NCBI RefSeq assembly: GCF_902635505.1
Contig: NC_045429.1
Location: 427,269,669-427,333,668 of the forward strand
Length of the DNA stretch: 64,000 nt
Source of the DNA: Sarcophilus harrisii
Lineage: Eukaryota > Chordata > Mammalia > Dasyuromorphia > Dasyuridae
Direction: 5' to 3'
This document shows positions 36,390 to 48,682 of the stretch, in pieces. Each line of letters opens with the position of its first letter. Positions within the stretch are counted from its first letter, which is position 1. Both the position numbers and the translations under genes were made by a program. Below the pieces are notes generated by a model. The model searched no databases. It was not told where the DNA came from and was given only the letters and a program-made list of their open reading frames with translations.

Positions 36390-38970
36390 AATGTTAGAAC
36401 TTGAGAGGATGCCCATCAGTTGAGGAATGGCTGAAGAAACTGTAGTATATGAATGTAATGGAGTACTTTTATGCAGTAAGAAATGATGACCAGGAAGATT
36501 TCAGAAAAACCTGGAAAAACTTGTATGAATTGATGCAAAATGGAATGAACAGAATCAGGGAAACATCATACATAGTACTGGCAACACTATGTAATGATCA
36601 ACTATGATTGACTCAGTTCTTCTTAGCAACATAATAATCCAAGACAAATACAAAGGACTTAAAAAGAAAAAAATGCTATCTATAATCAGATTTTTAAAAA
36701 TTGATGAATTCAGAATGCAAATCAAAGCATATTTCCCCCATTATTCTTTATTGTGTGTTTTTTCTTTTTGATCTATTTCTTTTTCATAACTGTGACTAAT
36801 ATGGAAATATGTTTTACATGATAGCACATGTATAAACTATATTATACTGTCTATCATCTTTAGAAGAGGGAAAGGATAGGAGGGAGGAGAAAAATTTGAA
36901 TTCAAAATTTTGTAAAAATGAATGCTAAAGTTTTATATATTACTAATGTAGTCTAGCAGCAAGTGATACAAAGAGAAATTCCATTTAAAATAACTATAGA
37001 TAACATAAAATATTTGGAAGTCTACTGGCCCAGGCAACTATATGAACACAATAACAAAATGCTTTCTACACAAAGTCAAATATAATCAATGAAAAATAGT
37101 GCCCATGGGTAGGTTAAGCTAATATAATAAAAATGACAATACTATCTAAAGTAATCTTCTTATTCAGTACCATTCCCAAGAAATTATTTTATAGAACTAG
37201 AAAAAGTAATAATAAAGTTCATCTGGAAGAACAAAAAAGAATTTCAATGGAATTAATGAAAAAAAATGCAAATGAAGGTAGCCTAGCTGTACCAGACCTA
37301 AAACTATATTATAAAGTAGCAGTCATCAAAACCATTTGGTACTAAGAAATAGAGTAGTTGATCAGAGAAATAGGTTGGGTTTGTAAGACATAATAGTCAA
37401 TGACTATGATAATCTAGTGTTTGATAAACCCAAAGACCCAGCTTCTGGGATTAGAACTCACTATTTGACAAAAATCGTTGGGAAAATTTAGAAATTAGTA
37501 TGGCAGAAACTAGGCATTGATCCACATCTAACACCCTACACCAAGATAAATGGGGTTCATGATTTAGACATGAAGAGTGATACTATAAACAAATTATAAG
37601 AACAAAGGATAGTCTACCTCTCTGATATGTATAGAAGGAAAGAATTTGTGGTCAAAGAATAGCTAGAGTACATTATGGAATGCATTTTGATAATGTTGAT
37701 TATATTTGACTTTGATTTATTTTGATATTTTTGATTATATTAAGTTAAAAAGTTTTTATACAAACAAAACCAATGCAGATAAGATTAGAAAGGAAGAAAT
37801 AAGGGAATTTTTTTTTTTTTACATTCAAGGATTCTGATAAAAGCCTCATTTCAAAAATATGTAGAAAATTGACTCAAATTTATAAGAATTCAAGACATTC
37901 TCCAATTCATAAATGGTCAAAGGATATGAACAGATGATTTTCGGATGAAGAAATTGAAACCATTTCTAGTCATTTGAAAAGATGCTCTAAATCATTATTG
38001 ATCAGAGAAATGCAAATTAAGACAACTCTGAGGTACTACTACACACTTCTCAGATTATACTAAGATAATGACCAATGTTGGAGGGAGTGTGGGAAAACTG
38101 GGACACTAATAAAATGTTGGAGTTGTGAACTGATCCAACCATTCTGGAGAGCAGTTTGCAATTATGCCCAAAAGATATCACACTGTGCATACTCTTTGAT
38201 CCAGCAGTGTTTCTACTGAGTCTGTATCCCAAAGCGATCTTAAAGAAGGGAAAGGGACCCACATGTGCAAAGATGTTTCTCCTAGCCCTTTTTGTCGTAA
38301 CAAGAAACTGGAAACTGAGTGGATACTCATTAGTTGGAGAATGGCTGAATAAGTTATAGTATATGAATGTAATGGAATATTATTTTTCTATAAGAAAAGA
38401 TCAGCAGGATGATTTCAGAGAGAACTGGAGGGACTTACATGAACTGGTGCTAAGTGAAGTGAATGGAACCAGGAGTACATTGTACACAGCAATAGCAAGA
38501 TTATATGATGATCATTTCTGGTGGATGTGAAGGTAATAACAACAGTGAGGTTTTTCAGGCTAATTCCAATGGTCTTGTGATGAAGAGAGCCATATACACC
38601 CAGAGGGAGGATTGTAGAGACTGAATATAGATCACAACATAGTATTTTTACTTTTTTATTGTTGTTTGTTTGCCTTTTGTTTTCTTTCTCATTTTCTCCT
38701 TTTTGATTTGATGTTTCTTGTGCAGCATGATAATTGTGGAAATATGTATAGAAGAATTGCACACATTTAACATATTGGATTACTTGCCATCTAGGGAAGG
38801 GGCTGAGGGTATGGGAGGGAGAAAAATTTGAATACAAAGTTTTGCAAGGGTGAATGTTGAAAATTATCTTTGCACATGTTTTGAAAATAAAAAGCTTTAA
38901 TTGAAAAAAGAAAATGAATGCTAAAATTTTTCTTGACATGTAATTGGGGAAAATATTATTTTTTAAAAAA
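36390..38970 (+). mobile_element. Older L1 3' end, interrupted by a younger L1
   Basis: Left part 36390-36932 (gcccatcagttgaggaatgg, ggaatgaacagaatcagg, aaaatttgaattcaaaattt). Right part 38912-38970 (aaaatgaatgctaaaatttt, gacatgtaattggggaaaa). A younger L1 sits between them. Confidence 0.75.
36933..38911 (+). mobile_element. L1 LINE nested in an older L1, flanked by 15-bp target duplication
   Basis: AAAATGAATGCTAAA occurs just before the insertion (ending 36932) and again at about 38912. The 2.0-kb body holds the end of ORF2 (for example aagttcatctggaagaac, gcctagctgtaccagacc) and a 3' UTR ending tgaaaataaaaagcttta. It is 5'-truncated and has no long open frame. Confidence 0.85.
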
Positions 38971-38984
38971 AATCTTTTTTGGTT

Positions 38985-39417
38985 TTTAAAATTCTTCATA
39001 GTCTGGCTCTTTCTTATCTTTCTTATCCTTTCTCATAATCTATGATCTAGAAACACTATTATTCTTGCTGTTCCCTTGCACATGGTACTCCATCTCCCAT
39101 TTCTGTCTTCTTTGACCCAAGGTTTTTCCTTCTTATTTTCCTCTGTTGAGCCTCCATATCATTTAAAAAATTTTAGGTAAAATCCACCTTCTGCAACAAT
39201 CTGTCCTGGTTTTTCTTCCTTAATGCTAGTACTTTCCCTCTGAAATTATTTCCAATTTACCCTGTATATATCTGGTTTATATATAGTTATGTATTTCATA
39301 TGCCATCTCTTCCAATTAGATCGCAAACTCTTTGAGAGACATTTAGTCCCCCATCCCACCCCTTTTCATATGCCCAGGGCTTAGCAAAGAACCTTGATAC
39401 ACAGGAAGTACTTAAAA
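38985..39417 (+). mobile_element. L2-class LINE 3' end
   Basis: tctggctctttcttatcttt, gcacatggtactccatctcc, taaaatccaccttctgcaac, agggcttagcaaagaacctt, aggaagtacttaa. Confidence 0.7.
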
Positions 39418-39655
39418 AGGGCAGCTAAGTGGTATAGTCACTGTCCTCGGTGAGAAGATCTGAATTCAAATGTGGCCTCAGACACTTACTAGCTGTGTGA
39501 CCCTAGGCAAGTCACTTAATCCTCTGTCTCAGTTTTCTCATCTGTAAAATGATCTGGAGAAGGAAATGGCAAACCATTGCAGTATCTTTGCCAACAAAAC
39601 CTCAAATGGGGCCATGAAGAGTCAGACCTGATTGAAATTACTTAACAACAGTAGT
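39417..39655 (+). mobile_element. RTE-tailed marsupial SINE
   Basis: agggcagctaagtggtatag, tgtgaccctaggcaagtcac, ggagaaggaaatggcaaacc, gccatgaagagtcagacctg. Confidence 0.88.
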
Positions 39656-40134
39656 TTAAAAGCTTGTTGATTTGATTTGACTCTTATAGCTTTCCATCTT
39701 CCCACCCTTCTCCAAATCTCTTGAATCTAAACTTATAAACCTAAGACTATGCTGAGCCTTAAGCACTCCATGTTATGGAAAGGAAGAAAGCATAGATTAC
39801 TCCCTTCTGAGGCTTGTTGACACAAGTACATTTTGTTCTATCTCTGAATGTTTAATGAAAAGCCTCCCAAAGAAGAAGGGGATTCTTGGGATATTCTAGA
39901 GTCTAATTTTTGTTTGCAATCTTGTTTCTGTTTTTGTTCTTTTCAGGTTTATTATATCTTATTTGAAAATTGGAGAATATTTAAGTATTTTCTGATTTAG
40001 CTTTAATCTGGTTCAAGTAGCACGCCAGAGTTTTGTGGATAGTGTGTCTAACACCTCTGACAGGAACATGGGAACTGAGCTGGGTTTTTAGGTATGGGAC
40101 ACAGACTGTGTAAAGATATAGAGATTGTTGTTTA

Positions 40135-40212
40135 CTTTTATCAAATTGCCTGTCATCTTTGGAAGAGGGGAGGGGCAAGAGAGAGGGAAAAAAATTTGAA
40201 ACTTAAAATTTT
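40135..40212 (+). mobile_element. L1 3' UTR remnant
   Basis: tatcaaattgcctgtcatct, gaggggaggggcaag, aaaaatttgaaacttaaaat, ttgtgaaagt. Directly followed by a SINE. Confidence 0.55.
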
Positions 40213-40452
40213 GTGAAAGTCACGCTTCAGTTATGTTTGATTCTTCATGACCCCATTTGGGGTTTTCTTGGCAAAAATACTGGAGTGGTTTGCCCTTTCC
40301 TTTTCCAGCTCATTTTACAGAATAAGAAACTGAATAAAATGAGATTAAGTGACTTGCCCAGGATCACACAACTAATAATGGCTAAAGTCAGATTTGAATT
40401 CACAAAGATGAGTCTTCTGATTCCAGGCTCTCTATCCACTACGACATGTGGC
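40213..40452 (-). mobile_element. RTE-tailed marsupial SINE
   Basis: Reverse copy: gattcttcatgaccccattt, tggagtggtttgccctttcc, gacttgcccaggatcacaca, ctctatccactacgacatg. Confidence 0.85.
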
Positions 40453-41009
40453 TATCTTGAGGTCAAAGAAATAGGGAATGGCTATTTAGAGAGTCTGTCA
40501 GTCTCTAATGAAACAAAGGCCCAAGCAATTTAAAATTTCATGAAATATTAAAAGAAATATTGGTTCAGGTCTCACCTGATCAACAAGACAAACTCAGGGG
40601 AAAAAAAGGTGAAAGTTTTTTTATTAGAATACCAAGTCAACAAACGATTGGGTGTAGCAGGCTTGGATTTCAAACTGTGAGTTACTTTTGTAGATACTTG
40701 TAAGAGATTAAGCACTTCTGATGTGAGGGCTGCCAAGCCCTTCTTAGGGCTGCTCATCTACCTGTGGCTCCAGGAAGCAATAGCATGCACAATAGTCACA
40801 CCTTTGAAAAACTATCTCGATAGATGGGTTAACCCAGGTTGAGGGTAAACATCAGACCTCAAACCCCTTAGTGGATTAGGGGGATCCCTACCTACCCCAA
40901 GTTATGAAGACTTCTCCTGATGGAATGGATGGATGAGAACAATTTATTCTAACAGCCGTGAAGATGCCTGAAGCAGGTACTGTGGAGGGTTGAGAGTTCA
41001 GTCAGACAT

Positions 41010-41205
41010 CATGGACACCCAGATCATCCACTGCATCCCAGGCCATCAACAGTCATCCTGGCCTTTGTCTTGGCACTGAATTTTCATGACTCTAGAAGAG
41101 AGAATGAGGCTGCTGACTCTGCCCCACTTCATCAATCTAATTCATGTGCAAGTCAAGACATCACCCATGATGTCATTGGTCCTCTTAGAAAACAACAAAG
41201 GCAAA
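41010..41205 (+). mobile_element. Marsupial SINE (gaacaacaa-tailed family)
   Basis: cagatcatccactgcatccc, ccatcaacagtcatcctgg, caagtcaagacatcacccat, tcctcttagaaaacaacaaa. Confidence 0.7.
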
Positions 41206-42061
41206 AAAACTATTGATGGGTAATCATGAAGAGATGGCTTCAGTACCACCTCTGTTCCTCCCCCATTACATTATGAGAATTGGGATTAGTATACAGGAGC
41301 AAGGGTATTTCTAGACCTGCTATCTCCTGCAGGGGAGGGGAGGAGGGAGGAGGACAAGAAATATCTTTTTAGGGAGTGAGATATCTTTTTCTTCACTCCT
41401 TTCTCTTTGGCCATCTCATTTAGATTTGGAGCTTCTCACATAGTAAGAGGTATCCATCCATCTTTTTGAGAGGAGATGTGATATACTTGATGTATATCCA
41501 GCAGAGAGCAGAAACATTCACCAGATCAACCCAGATACAGAAATGCAGTGATATGAAGGAAAAAGAAGCTTCAGAGAGCCCTGGCAGCAAAGAAAAGAGC
41601 CAACTGTGAATTTGGGGTACTAGACTTAGAATTTGAAAAGTGAGCTTTATGAGAACTCTGAGGAAAGAAAGGACATCAAGTATTGAAGTTATGCATTCCC
41701 TTAGTTTCACTGTATTCTGTTTGGATCGATTCTTCCCATGGATACTGTGTGTATTTGTGGTAGAATGTCCTCCAGAGGTGTGATGGAGAATATTTTGTAT
41801 TTATTGTTCTTACTAAGCTATCTTATTAAATATTTTTTCTATCTATGTCTATTGATTGACTTTTAAGGGAGGTTAACTGGTGGGGGTTCATGAACTATGG
41901 TTTTAGGAGTGCTAAACTACAAAAGTACCCTAGAATGGGAATAATAGTCATCTTATGAGGAAGTATCCTAGAGGGAGTACTGCATATTTGTAGTTTTTTT
42001 TCTCAGTGGATACTAATGATATAACTACTATCATGAGGAGGTGCCTGTGACATTAAAAAAC

Positions 42062-42228
42062 TGACTTCTGGGGTCAGCTAGATGGTGCAGTGGATAGAGC
42101 ACCAGCTCTGAAGTCAGGAGGACCTGAGTTCAAATCTTGTCTCAGACACAACACTTCCTAGTTGTGTGACCCTGGGCAAGTCATTTAATCCTAATTGTCT
42201 CAGGGGGGAAAAAGAGAAAAAAAAAAGG
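42062..42228 (+). mobile_element. Marsupial tRNA-derived SINE
   Basis: tcagctagatggtgcagtgg, atagagcaccagctctgaag, gtgtgaccctgggcaagtca, ctcagggggg then A-rich tail. Confidence 0.9.
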
Positions 42229-42469
42229 ATTGAATTCTTGTTTAAAGTGGATCAATGCAATAAAGTGCTTAGAGTCTAGATCTGCAAATAAAGCACTGCT
42301 TATTTAGATACAAGGATATAATAACTCCTCAAGTAGCAACCCAAAGATACATAGTAATCACAAGCTTCCAGTGGTCTTTCCATTTCCTTGCAAAGATGGG
42401 TTGGTGCTCTTAGGTGAAGGTAGCTATAGGGAGTTAGGGATTCCATCAGGTCTGAGAAGCCTACATGAA

Positions 42470-42712
42470 GTAGGTATTGTTCAGTGACATTGGACCCTTT
42501 GTGATCCAGCAATCAATGCTCACCATGGGGTTTTCCTTGGCAACAATACTGGAGGGGTTTGCCATTCCTTTTGCAGTGGATTAAAGCAAATAGAGATTAA
42601 ATAGCTTTTCTGGGATTACACAGCAATCTAGTAAATGTCTGAGACTCAAGTATTCCTGATTCCAGACCCAATGATCTCTCCAATGAACCACCTAGCTACC
42701 TCCAAGTGGAAT
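42470..42712 (-). mobile_element. RTE-tailed marsupial SINE
   Basis: Reverse copy: tggggttttccttggcaaca, ggaggggtttgccattcctt, attacacagcaatctagtaa, aatgaaccacctagctacc. Confidence 0.78.
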
Positions 42713-42884
42713 AGGTAGAGTCACTCTAATATAATCCTTGGAAGGCTCCATACCATCATATGATCATTTTCCTGAAGATCAAGGCCCTTATCTTAGAGCA
42801 TCTTTCTGGTGCAAATTTCTTCTTGGTTTGTGCAATTAATTCTAATTAGTTCTGCATTTCCAGCTCAAAAGAACTACAAATTTA

Positions 42885-43740
42885 TTTTTTCTTTTCCCCC
42901 ATTTATTTAATATTTTATTTTTTTACAGTTATATATAAAACGATTTTAACATTTGTTTTTAAAACTTTGAGTTCCAAATTCTCTCCCTCTCTCTCCTTCC
43001 CTCATTGAGAAGACAATTTTTTCTCCTCTTCCTCCTCCTCCTCCTCCTCCTCCTTCTTCTTCCTTCTTCTTTTTCTTCTTCCTTCTTCTTTTTCTCCTCC
43101 TCCTCCTGTTCCTCCTTCTTCTCCTTCTCCTCCTCCTCCTCCTCCTCCTCTTTCTTTTCCTCCTCCTCTTTCTTCTCTTCCCCCTTCTTCTCCTCCTCCT
43201 CCTCCTCCTTCTCCTCCTCCTCCTCCTTCTCCTCTTCCTCCTCCTTCTCCTCTTCCTTCTCCTCCTCCTCCTCCTCCTCCTCCTCCTCCTTCTTTCTTCT
43301 TCTTCCTCTTCCTGCTTTCTTCTTCTGTAGCTTTCCACTTTCAAAATACATGCAAAGACAGCTCCCAACATTTACCCCTGCAAAACCCCATGTTCCAAAT
43401 TTTTCTCCTTCCCTTCCCCCAACCCCTCTCTTAGACAGAAAACAATTCAATATATACTAAACATGTGAGGCAAGCAATTTGATATAGGCTATACATGTAC
43501 AGTCATCCAAAACATTTCCATATTAATTATGTTGCGAAAAAAACACAGACTTCCCCCTTCAAAAAAGAAACCCTCGAGAAAAAGTTAAAAAAGCATTCTT
43601 TCATCTCCATTCAGTTCAATGTAATATCACTTCTTTCCCTGGAGGTGGATAACATTTTTCATCACAAACCCTTCAGTTGTCTTGTATCATTGTATTGTTG
43701 AGAATAGCTAAGTCATTCATAGCTTATCATTTTAAGATAT
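42885..43740 (-). mobile_element. L1 3' end split by a nested L1 fragment and microsatellite
   Basis: The host part is 42885-43015 (aacatttgtttttaaaactt, gagttccaaattctctccc) and resumes at about 43468 (aggcaagcaatttgatatag, ggaggtggataacatttttc). Between them are the purine/pyrimidine repeat and a second L1 3' end (43330-43467: aaaatacatgcaaagacagc, ccctgcaaaaccccatgttc), also minus strand. Confidence 0.75.
43018..43322. repeat. (CCT/CTT)n trinucleotide microsatellite
   Basis: About 300 bp of imperfect CCT/CTT. Open frames across it (poly-Arg/Lys/Glu on minus, poly-Ser/Phe/Leu on plus) are simple-sequence artefacts. Confidence 0.97.
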
Positions 43741-43977
43741 TGCCGAAGGACCACAAATTTAGAGCTAAAAGAAGCTTTAGAGATTTTCTGGTCTAACTTT
43801 CTCATTTAATAGTAGAGTAACTAGGACCCCAACTTATTTTCAGCTCTTTATGGACTTACCTTAGGTCACACTTGTTGTGCCAGAATCAGGATTAGAACCC
43901 ATTCCTAGTACCTCCAAATCCAATATTTACCACTCTTCCTCTCTTAAATTATTGCTTTTCTGCTTCTTAAAAATACA

Positions 43978-44024
43978 CTCCCTAGCTGTGTGACCCTGGG
44001 CAAGTCACTTAACTTCCACTGCCT

Positions 44025-44076
<52 letters not shown>
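43978..44076 (+). mobile_element. SINE 3' fragment with 48-base A-tail
   Basis: Only the end ctagctgtgtgaccctgggc, aagtcacttaacttccactg, cctcagc is present, followed by an uninterrupted run of 48 A (44029-44076). A long pure tail suggests recent activity or expansion. Confidence 0.85.
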
Positions 44077-44079
<3 letters not shown>

Positions 44080-44526
44080 ATATCTCACCAACATTTTAAT
44101 TGTATAATCTGGAGCTGTTTTATGTTGCTAAGATGTTCTGGTCTTTGCCAAGGCCTTCAGCCTATCACAGGTGCACTTCCTCTTAATTTTTCTTATCTTG
44201 ATTTTTCCTCTTTCGTTTGAAATGAATACCCTTCCCCCACCTTCCTAGTGTGCAAAGACTCCTCTGTTTGACTTTCTGTTTTGCAAGACTCACAGAATTT
44301 TTTCCATTGCTTACTTATCCCTTGAATCTCAGCCAAAGTAAACATTTCAGCCTCACAAACAGGAATTACTGTTACTTCAGTCAGACAACTGGAGCTGCTC
44401 TTTCTTGGTGTCCAAGTTGCCTAGATAATAATGACTCCCACCTTCATAATGCTTTCAAGGGTACAAAATGATTTATAATAACTTTCCCATTTGAATTTTA
44501 CACCAACCAGGTGAAGTAGTTTTTTT

Positions 44527-44755
44527 ATTTAGTTGTATCTGACTCTTCATGACCCCATTTTGGGTTTTCTTATTGGAGATGCTGGAATGGTTTGCCATTT
44601 CCTTCTCCATCTCATTTGACAGGTAGGAAATTGAGGCAAACTGGGTGAAATGACTTGTCCAGAGTCACACAGCTTAGTAAGTATCTGAGGTGGGATTTGA
44701 ACTCCAAAAGAAGGCCCCCGTGCTTCTTTAAAGTTAGCTAAGTGGATGCCCAACT
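44527..44755 (-). mobile_element. RTE-tailed marsupial SINE
   Basis: Reverse copy: ctgactcttcatgaccccat, tggaatggtttgccatttcc, gacttgtccagagtcacaca. Confidence 0.82.
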
Positions 44756-45189
44756 AAATCTGTAGTTGAAGACTTTCCAGCTTGATAGGGTCTTCCTAAG
44801 CTTATACCCATGAGCATAGCCTCTATGAACCCAGGATCATCTTCATGGCATGATAAAACTTTTGGTATTTTAATGAAATATCCTTATATTTAGTGTACAA
44901 GAAGTGAATGAGTGGTGTGAAGTTCACATGTGGCAAGGTCTGTTGTGCGGTGTTTGAAGAAAGCCTCTTTCTCTCCCTCCCACCTATCTGCTCACCCCTA
45001 CTGTTATCAAAAGGAGTCTTTCATTTCTGCCAAGAGGAGAAGCAGAAAGTTGGGACCACTACTCTTCTCTCCACAGAGAGAAGAATTGAACTAGAAGCTT
45101 ATATATCTGTTCCTTTAAATATTATTAATCCAGAGGATATGACTGGGTTTCAACTAATGTTTGATTTCTCTGTCTTTTGGGGGGAAAGG

Positions 45190-45610
45190 AGAAACCTAAT
45201 CTCTAAATACAAAACTTGACTCATTCTCTACCTTATAAACACACAGAGAGATTAGCAAAGAAACCCATTTATCCAAATCATGGCAAAAACAGAAATCAGA
45301 GAAGGTATACACAGGATATATACTAGACAATACAGAGTGAAGGAGCTTTCCCATTGGGAATGAGACAACTCAGCTCAATGTCCTAGATCTCACCCAAGGG
45401 AAAATTCCCCAAAGTCTCTTGAATAACAATCTGGGAATAAAGTTATTATGGAGACTGCCAGCTCCTCTTTTTATCTTCCATAGTCTTTCCTTCAACAACC
45501 TGAAGGGAATTGGCCTCTTGCATCTTCTCTCAAAGCTAAAAGTCCCCTTGAAACTCCTTTTGAGAAGGCTTTTACTTAGAAAGTCCCAATTGGACAATAA
45601 TAAAATTGGC
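45190..45610 (-). mobile_element. Possible LTR-element remnant
   Basis: On the minus strand, a TATA-like agataaaaag is followed by T/C-rich text with ataaatgggtttctttgc, suggestive of an old retroviral-type LTR. No paired LTR or internal region is seen. Treat as a broken fossil of unknown family. Confidence 0.25.
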
Positions 45611-45694
45611 TAAAAAGAATTCAGGAAAGTATGGGAATGCAGTAATCTCTTTCATATCATTATTTTCCTCATTGCAGTTTCTACATACATTGGT

Positions 45695-45835
45695 TTGTCA
45701 TAAGGAATAAAATGGGAATTTTTTTTGGAAGTTTTGCAGAAGCCACAGACAACATGCAAAGACCAGCAGAAAACATAGAAAAAAGTTTAGAAACTCAGAA
45801 ATGCATAAAACATATGCTGTGAAAATGGATACTTT
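45695..45835 (-). repeat. Unclassified dispersed repeat, copy 3
   Basis: Reverse complement contains atgcatttctgagtttctaa, cttttttctatgtt, tctgtggcttctgcaaaact, matching copies at 5550 and 31735. Confidence 0.55.
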
Positions 45836-45879
45836 GATTTGCTTGATTCCCCTTCTCCTTCCACCAATTATTCAGGTAA

Positions 45880-46530
45880 CCAGAAGAATTGTATGAAGGC
45901 TGGCTATAATGGCTCGACATACCAACAATCCTTTGAGGTGACCAAGAATAAATCTATCTCGAGGGCAGAAAATCAGCAACTCTGAAGCCAATTAAGTTCA
46001 TACCAGCTTAGAAGCAGACTCTGGGGAGACTCTGGTGGTTTATGGACCTTTAAGAGACATTCCTATCTTCAAAGACTTTCTAGCCTGCAGATTATGAAAT
46101 TATGGATATAGCCTGTTTTTTATTTTATTTTATTTTTTATTTCCAGAGACTCTCCTAACTTTAGTTTTGGGACTCTCAGAATTCTATTTTTGGAGACAAC
46201 TTCTTATGAATCTTTGAATTATGGACTGCTTACCACCAATCATGCCTTCTGATTTATGTACCAAAGAGTCAAAGCTCTGACACCTGGAATTTCTCACTCC
46301 CCAGGTCCCCTTGAGTCACTGACTCATTCCTTTCTAAGCCCACCTTTCTCCCAAATTCCTTACCTTCTTTTGTTTAAAATGGATATAAACTCTTCTCATC
46401 CATTACCTGGCATCCTGTTCAGCATAGGGTGGATAGTAGCCATGTGCATATTATATTTTTTCTTTTCTACTTAATAAAAAAGTTTCTTTATTTTCATAAG
46501 CATAATCATCCCCTGGTTTTGTTCTCTTTA
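45880..46530 (+). mobile_element. Possible LTR-element remnant
   Basis: Contains a TATA-like atggatataaactc and, about 90 bases on, a poly(A) signal in cttaataaaaaagtttcttt, spaced as in retroviral-type LTRs. No internal genes are seen. A broken fossil at most; family unknown. Confidence 0.3.
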
Positions 46531-46972
46531 AGGAAAAGGAGAATTTAATTCTTGATAAATGGCCTTTACCTTCTCTAGGTATTTTCCCCCTTTGGGGGAC
46601 AGAGAGTTTTAAATTCCCTCCAGAGAATGTTAGCACAATGTAGTCTGACCAAATGCTTAACCAAATTTTACAACAAAGTACTATAAACACCCCATAAAAG
46701 AAAAAAAGAATTCAAATTTTGTCTCTGGTATGAAGAAAAATTTTTATGAGAGTTTTCCAGATGTGGGGAGAGGAAACGCACAGCAGGCCCCTAATTTCAG
46801 TGGTCTGGCTGGGATAACTGTACTGAGATGAACTGATATTGACTGAAGGGAGAAAAATCAAAAAAGCAATATAAACAATGACTATATAAGTCATTTCACA
46901 TTATATAAGTGAAACAAAATAGAACAGAATTCTGCATAGTTACAATGACCAAGAACAGTTGAGATTATGTCT

Positions 46973-47100
46973 CTCCTCCTCCTCCTCCTCCTCTTCCCCC
47001 CCTTCTCCTCTTCCTCCTCTTGCTCCTTCTCCTGCTCCTGCTCCTCCTCCTCTTCCCCCCCTCCTCCTCTTCCCTCACCCCTCCTCCTCCTCCTCCCTCT
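46973..47100. repeat. (CTC)n-rich pyrimidine microsatellite
   Basis: CTCCTC repeats with CCCCCC interruptions over about 130 bp. Confidence 0.95.
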
Positions 47101-47628
47101 TTTTTTTGAATAGTTTGGGAACCATTGGTATGCAGCGTAGCATATGCTGTAAGATTTGGTTGAAATATTGGTTAGTTTGTCTGAACTTTTACAAAAACTT
47201 TTTTGTTATGAGTGATGTCCTCTTGGGAGGGGGAGGGGAGACAGATCCATTTGCAAATGAAGGTTATATAAAAACAAAAAATATCAATAAAAATTATATT
47301 TAAAAAAGATGTCCTAAAAGAGTTGTGATTTATGAAGGGTATACTCACATTGAAGAAATGCCAAGAGAAGGAAATGTGAAGGTAAAATAAAACATATGGC
47401 TAGGTCCCAACTAGTGGGAATAAGAAAACTGAAGAGCTTGCTTTGAATTAGCCCTCACTGGGCTGGAACCAATTATGATATTTTTAAATACTTATAAATT
47501 TGGAATACTGCAGATTTGAATATAAAAGGCAGGTTTTAAAAACTTGACTTTAGGGGAAGTAAAAGTCTGCCAGGATGTGGAGATCAGAAAAGGCTTTGTT
47601 TCAGAAAAGGTTAATTTCCCCCTCTTCT

Positions 47629-47656
47629 CCCCCCCCCCCCCCCCCCCCCCCCCCCC
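47629..47656. repeat. 28-base C homopolymer
   Basis: Uninterrupted C run in a C-rich context. The complementary strand is a 28-base G run. Confidence 0.97.
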
Positions 47657-48682
47657 AAACAAGCTAATCAGTGTCTCCTTAACGTATTAATTTGGAGTCC
47701 ATTAATTCATTAACTCATTCTTTGCAAGTCAGGAAACATCAGTGATTTGGATCCTGAAATGTATGAGATACTGTTTGCTCATGGCTAAACTCAGAGGTCT
47801 TGCCATTCTCACAGGAAATGACTCACAGTTAGATCAGAATGCAGCGGTTTCCGTCTTCCCCATCGCTAGGGAAAGCCTGTGGGCGGAGTGCACCGGGGTG
47901 TGTCCAGAGAAGAGGGAGGGGAGAGGGAAGGGATAGTTTTGGCAATCCAGGACTGGGGTGAGAGATTACAGTCAGTCTCAAGGAAGATCATGGCTCCGGA
48001 TCAATTTGGGCTCTCTGAAGAATATATTTCCTGATTTGGAATTATCTGTTTCATTCCTTAGTATCTGGTATCACCCCAGAGCTACTTTAGCCACAAGACC
48101 CACCCTTTTTTCCCACTAGCAAGTCATAAATTTGCTTGACTCACTGGTTCCCTCTACTGCTTTCTTGCAATCCCCACCTTTTAGAATCAGAATCTTCAAG
48201 TTAGAAAGGCCTAGAGGTTACTAATCTCACATCTGGTAGGTTTTCTCTGTCCAATAGCAATGAAATAGTGCAAAGAATGCTGGGTCAGAAGTGTAGGATA
48301 TGGATTCAAATCCAATGTCTTAGCATTGGCTCTGTGATCATGGGCAGCTTGTCTGTGCCTACGTTTTTACATCTGCAAAATGGGAGGGGGTGTTGGACAA
48401 AATGACCTCTAAGATCCTTTCCAGCTCAAATATAGGATTTTCCCATGTCCTCTCTGCTGAGGGGGTAGGGTGGGGAGGGCTGACCTGGAATGGGGAAAGA
48501 TTTGAAGTAGGGAGAACAATGAGGAGGCTATTGATATAGTCCAGGAGAGTGGTAACAGGGGCCTGAATTAGGGTGGTGGATGAAGGAAGCAGGGGACCAG
48601 AAGTAAGAGATGTTGTGGATACAGTTATGACAAACTTAGAAATTGTTTGCATGGGTGGGGTAAGTGAAAGTGGAAGGGGAGA

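Noticed and set aside
38415-38999. 194-codon minus-strand ORF
   Set aside because: Lies antisense over an L1 3' end; no domain recognised.
42946-43460. Poly-Arg/Lys, poly-Glu and poly-Ser/Phe ORFs of 141-163 codons
   Set aside because: Translations of the (CCT/CTT)n microsatellite and flanking L1 3' UTR, with no gene structure.
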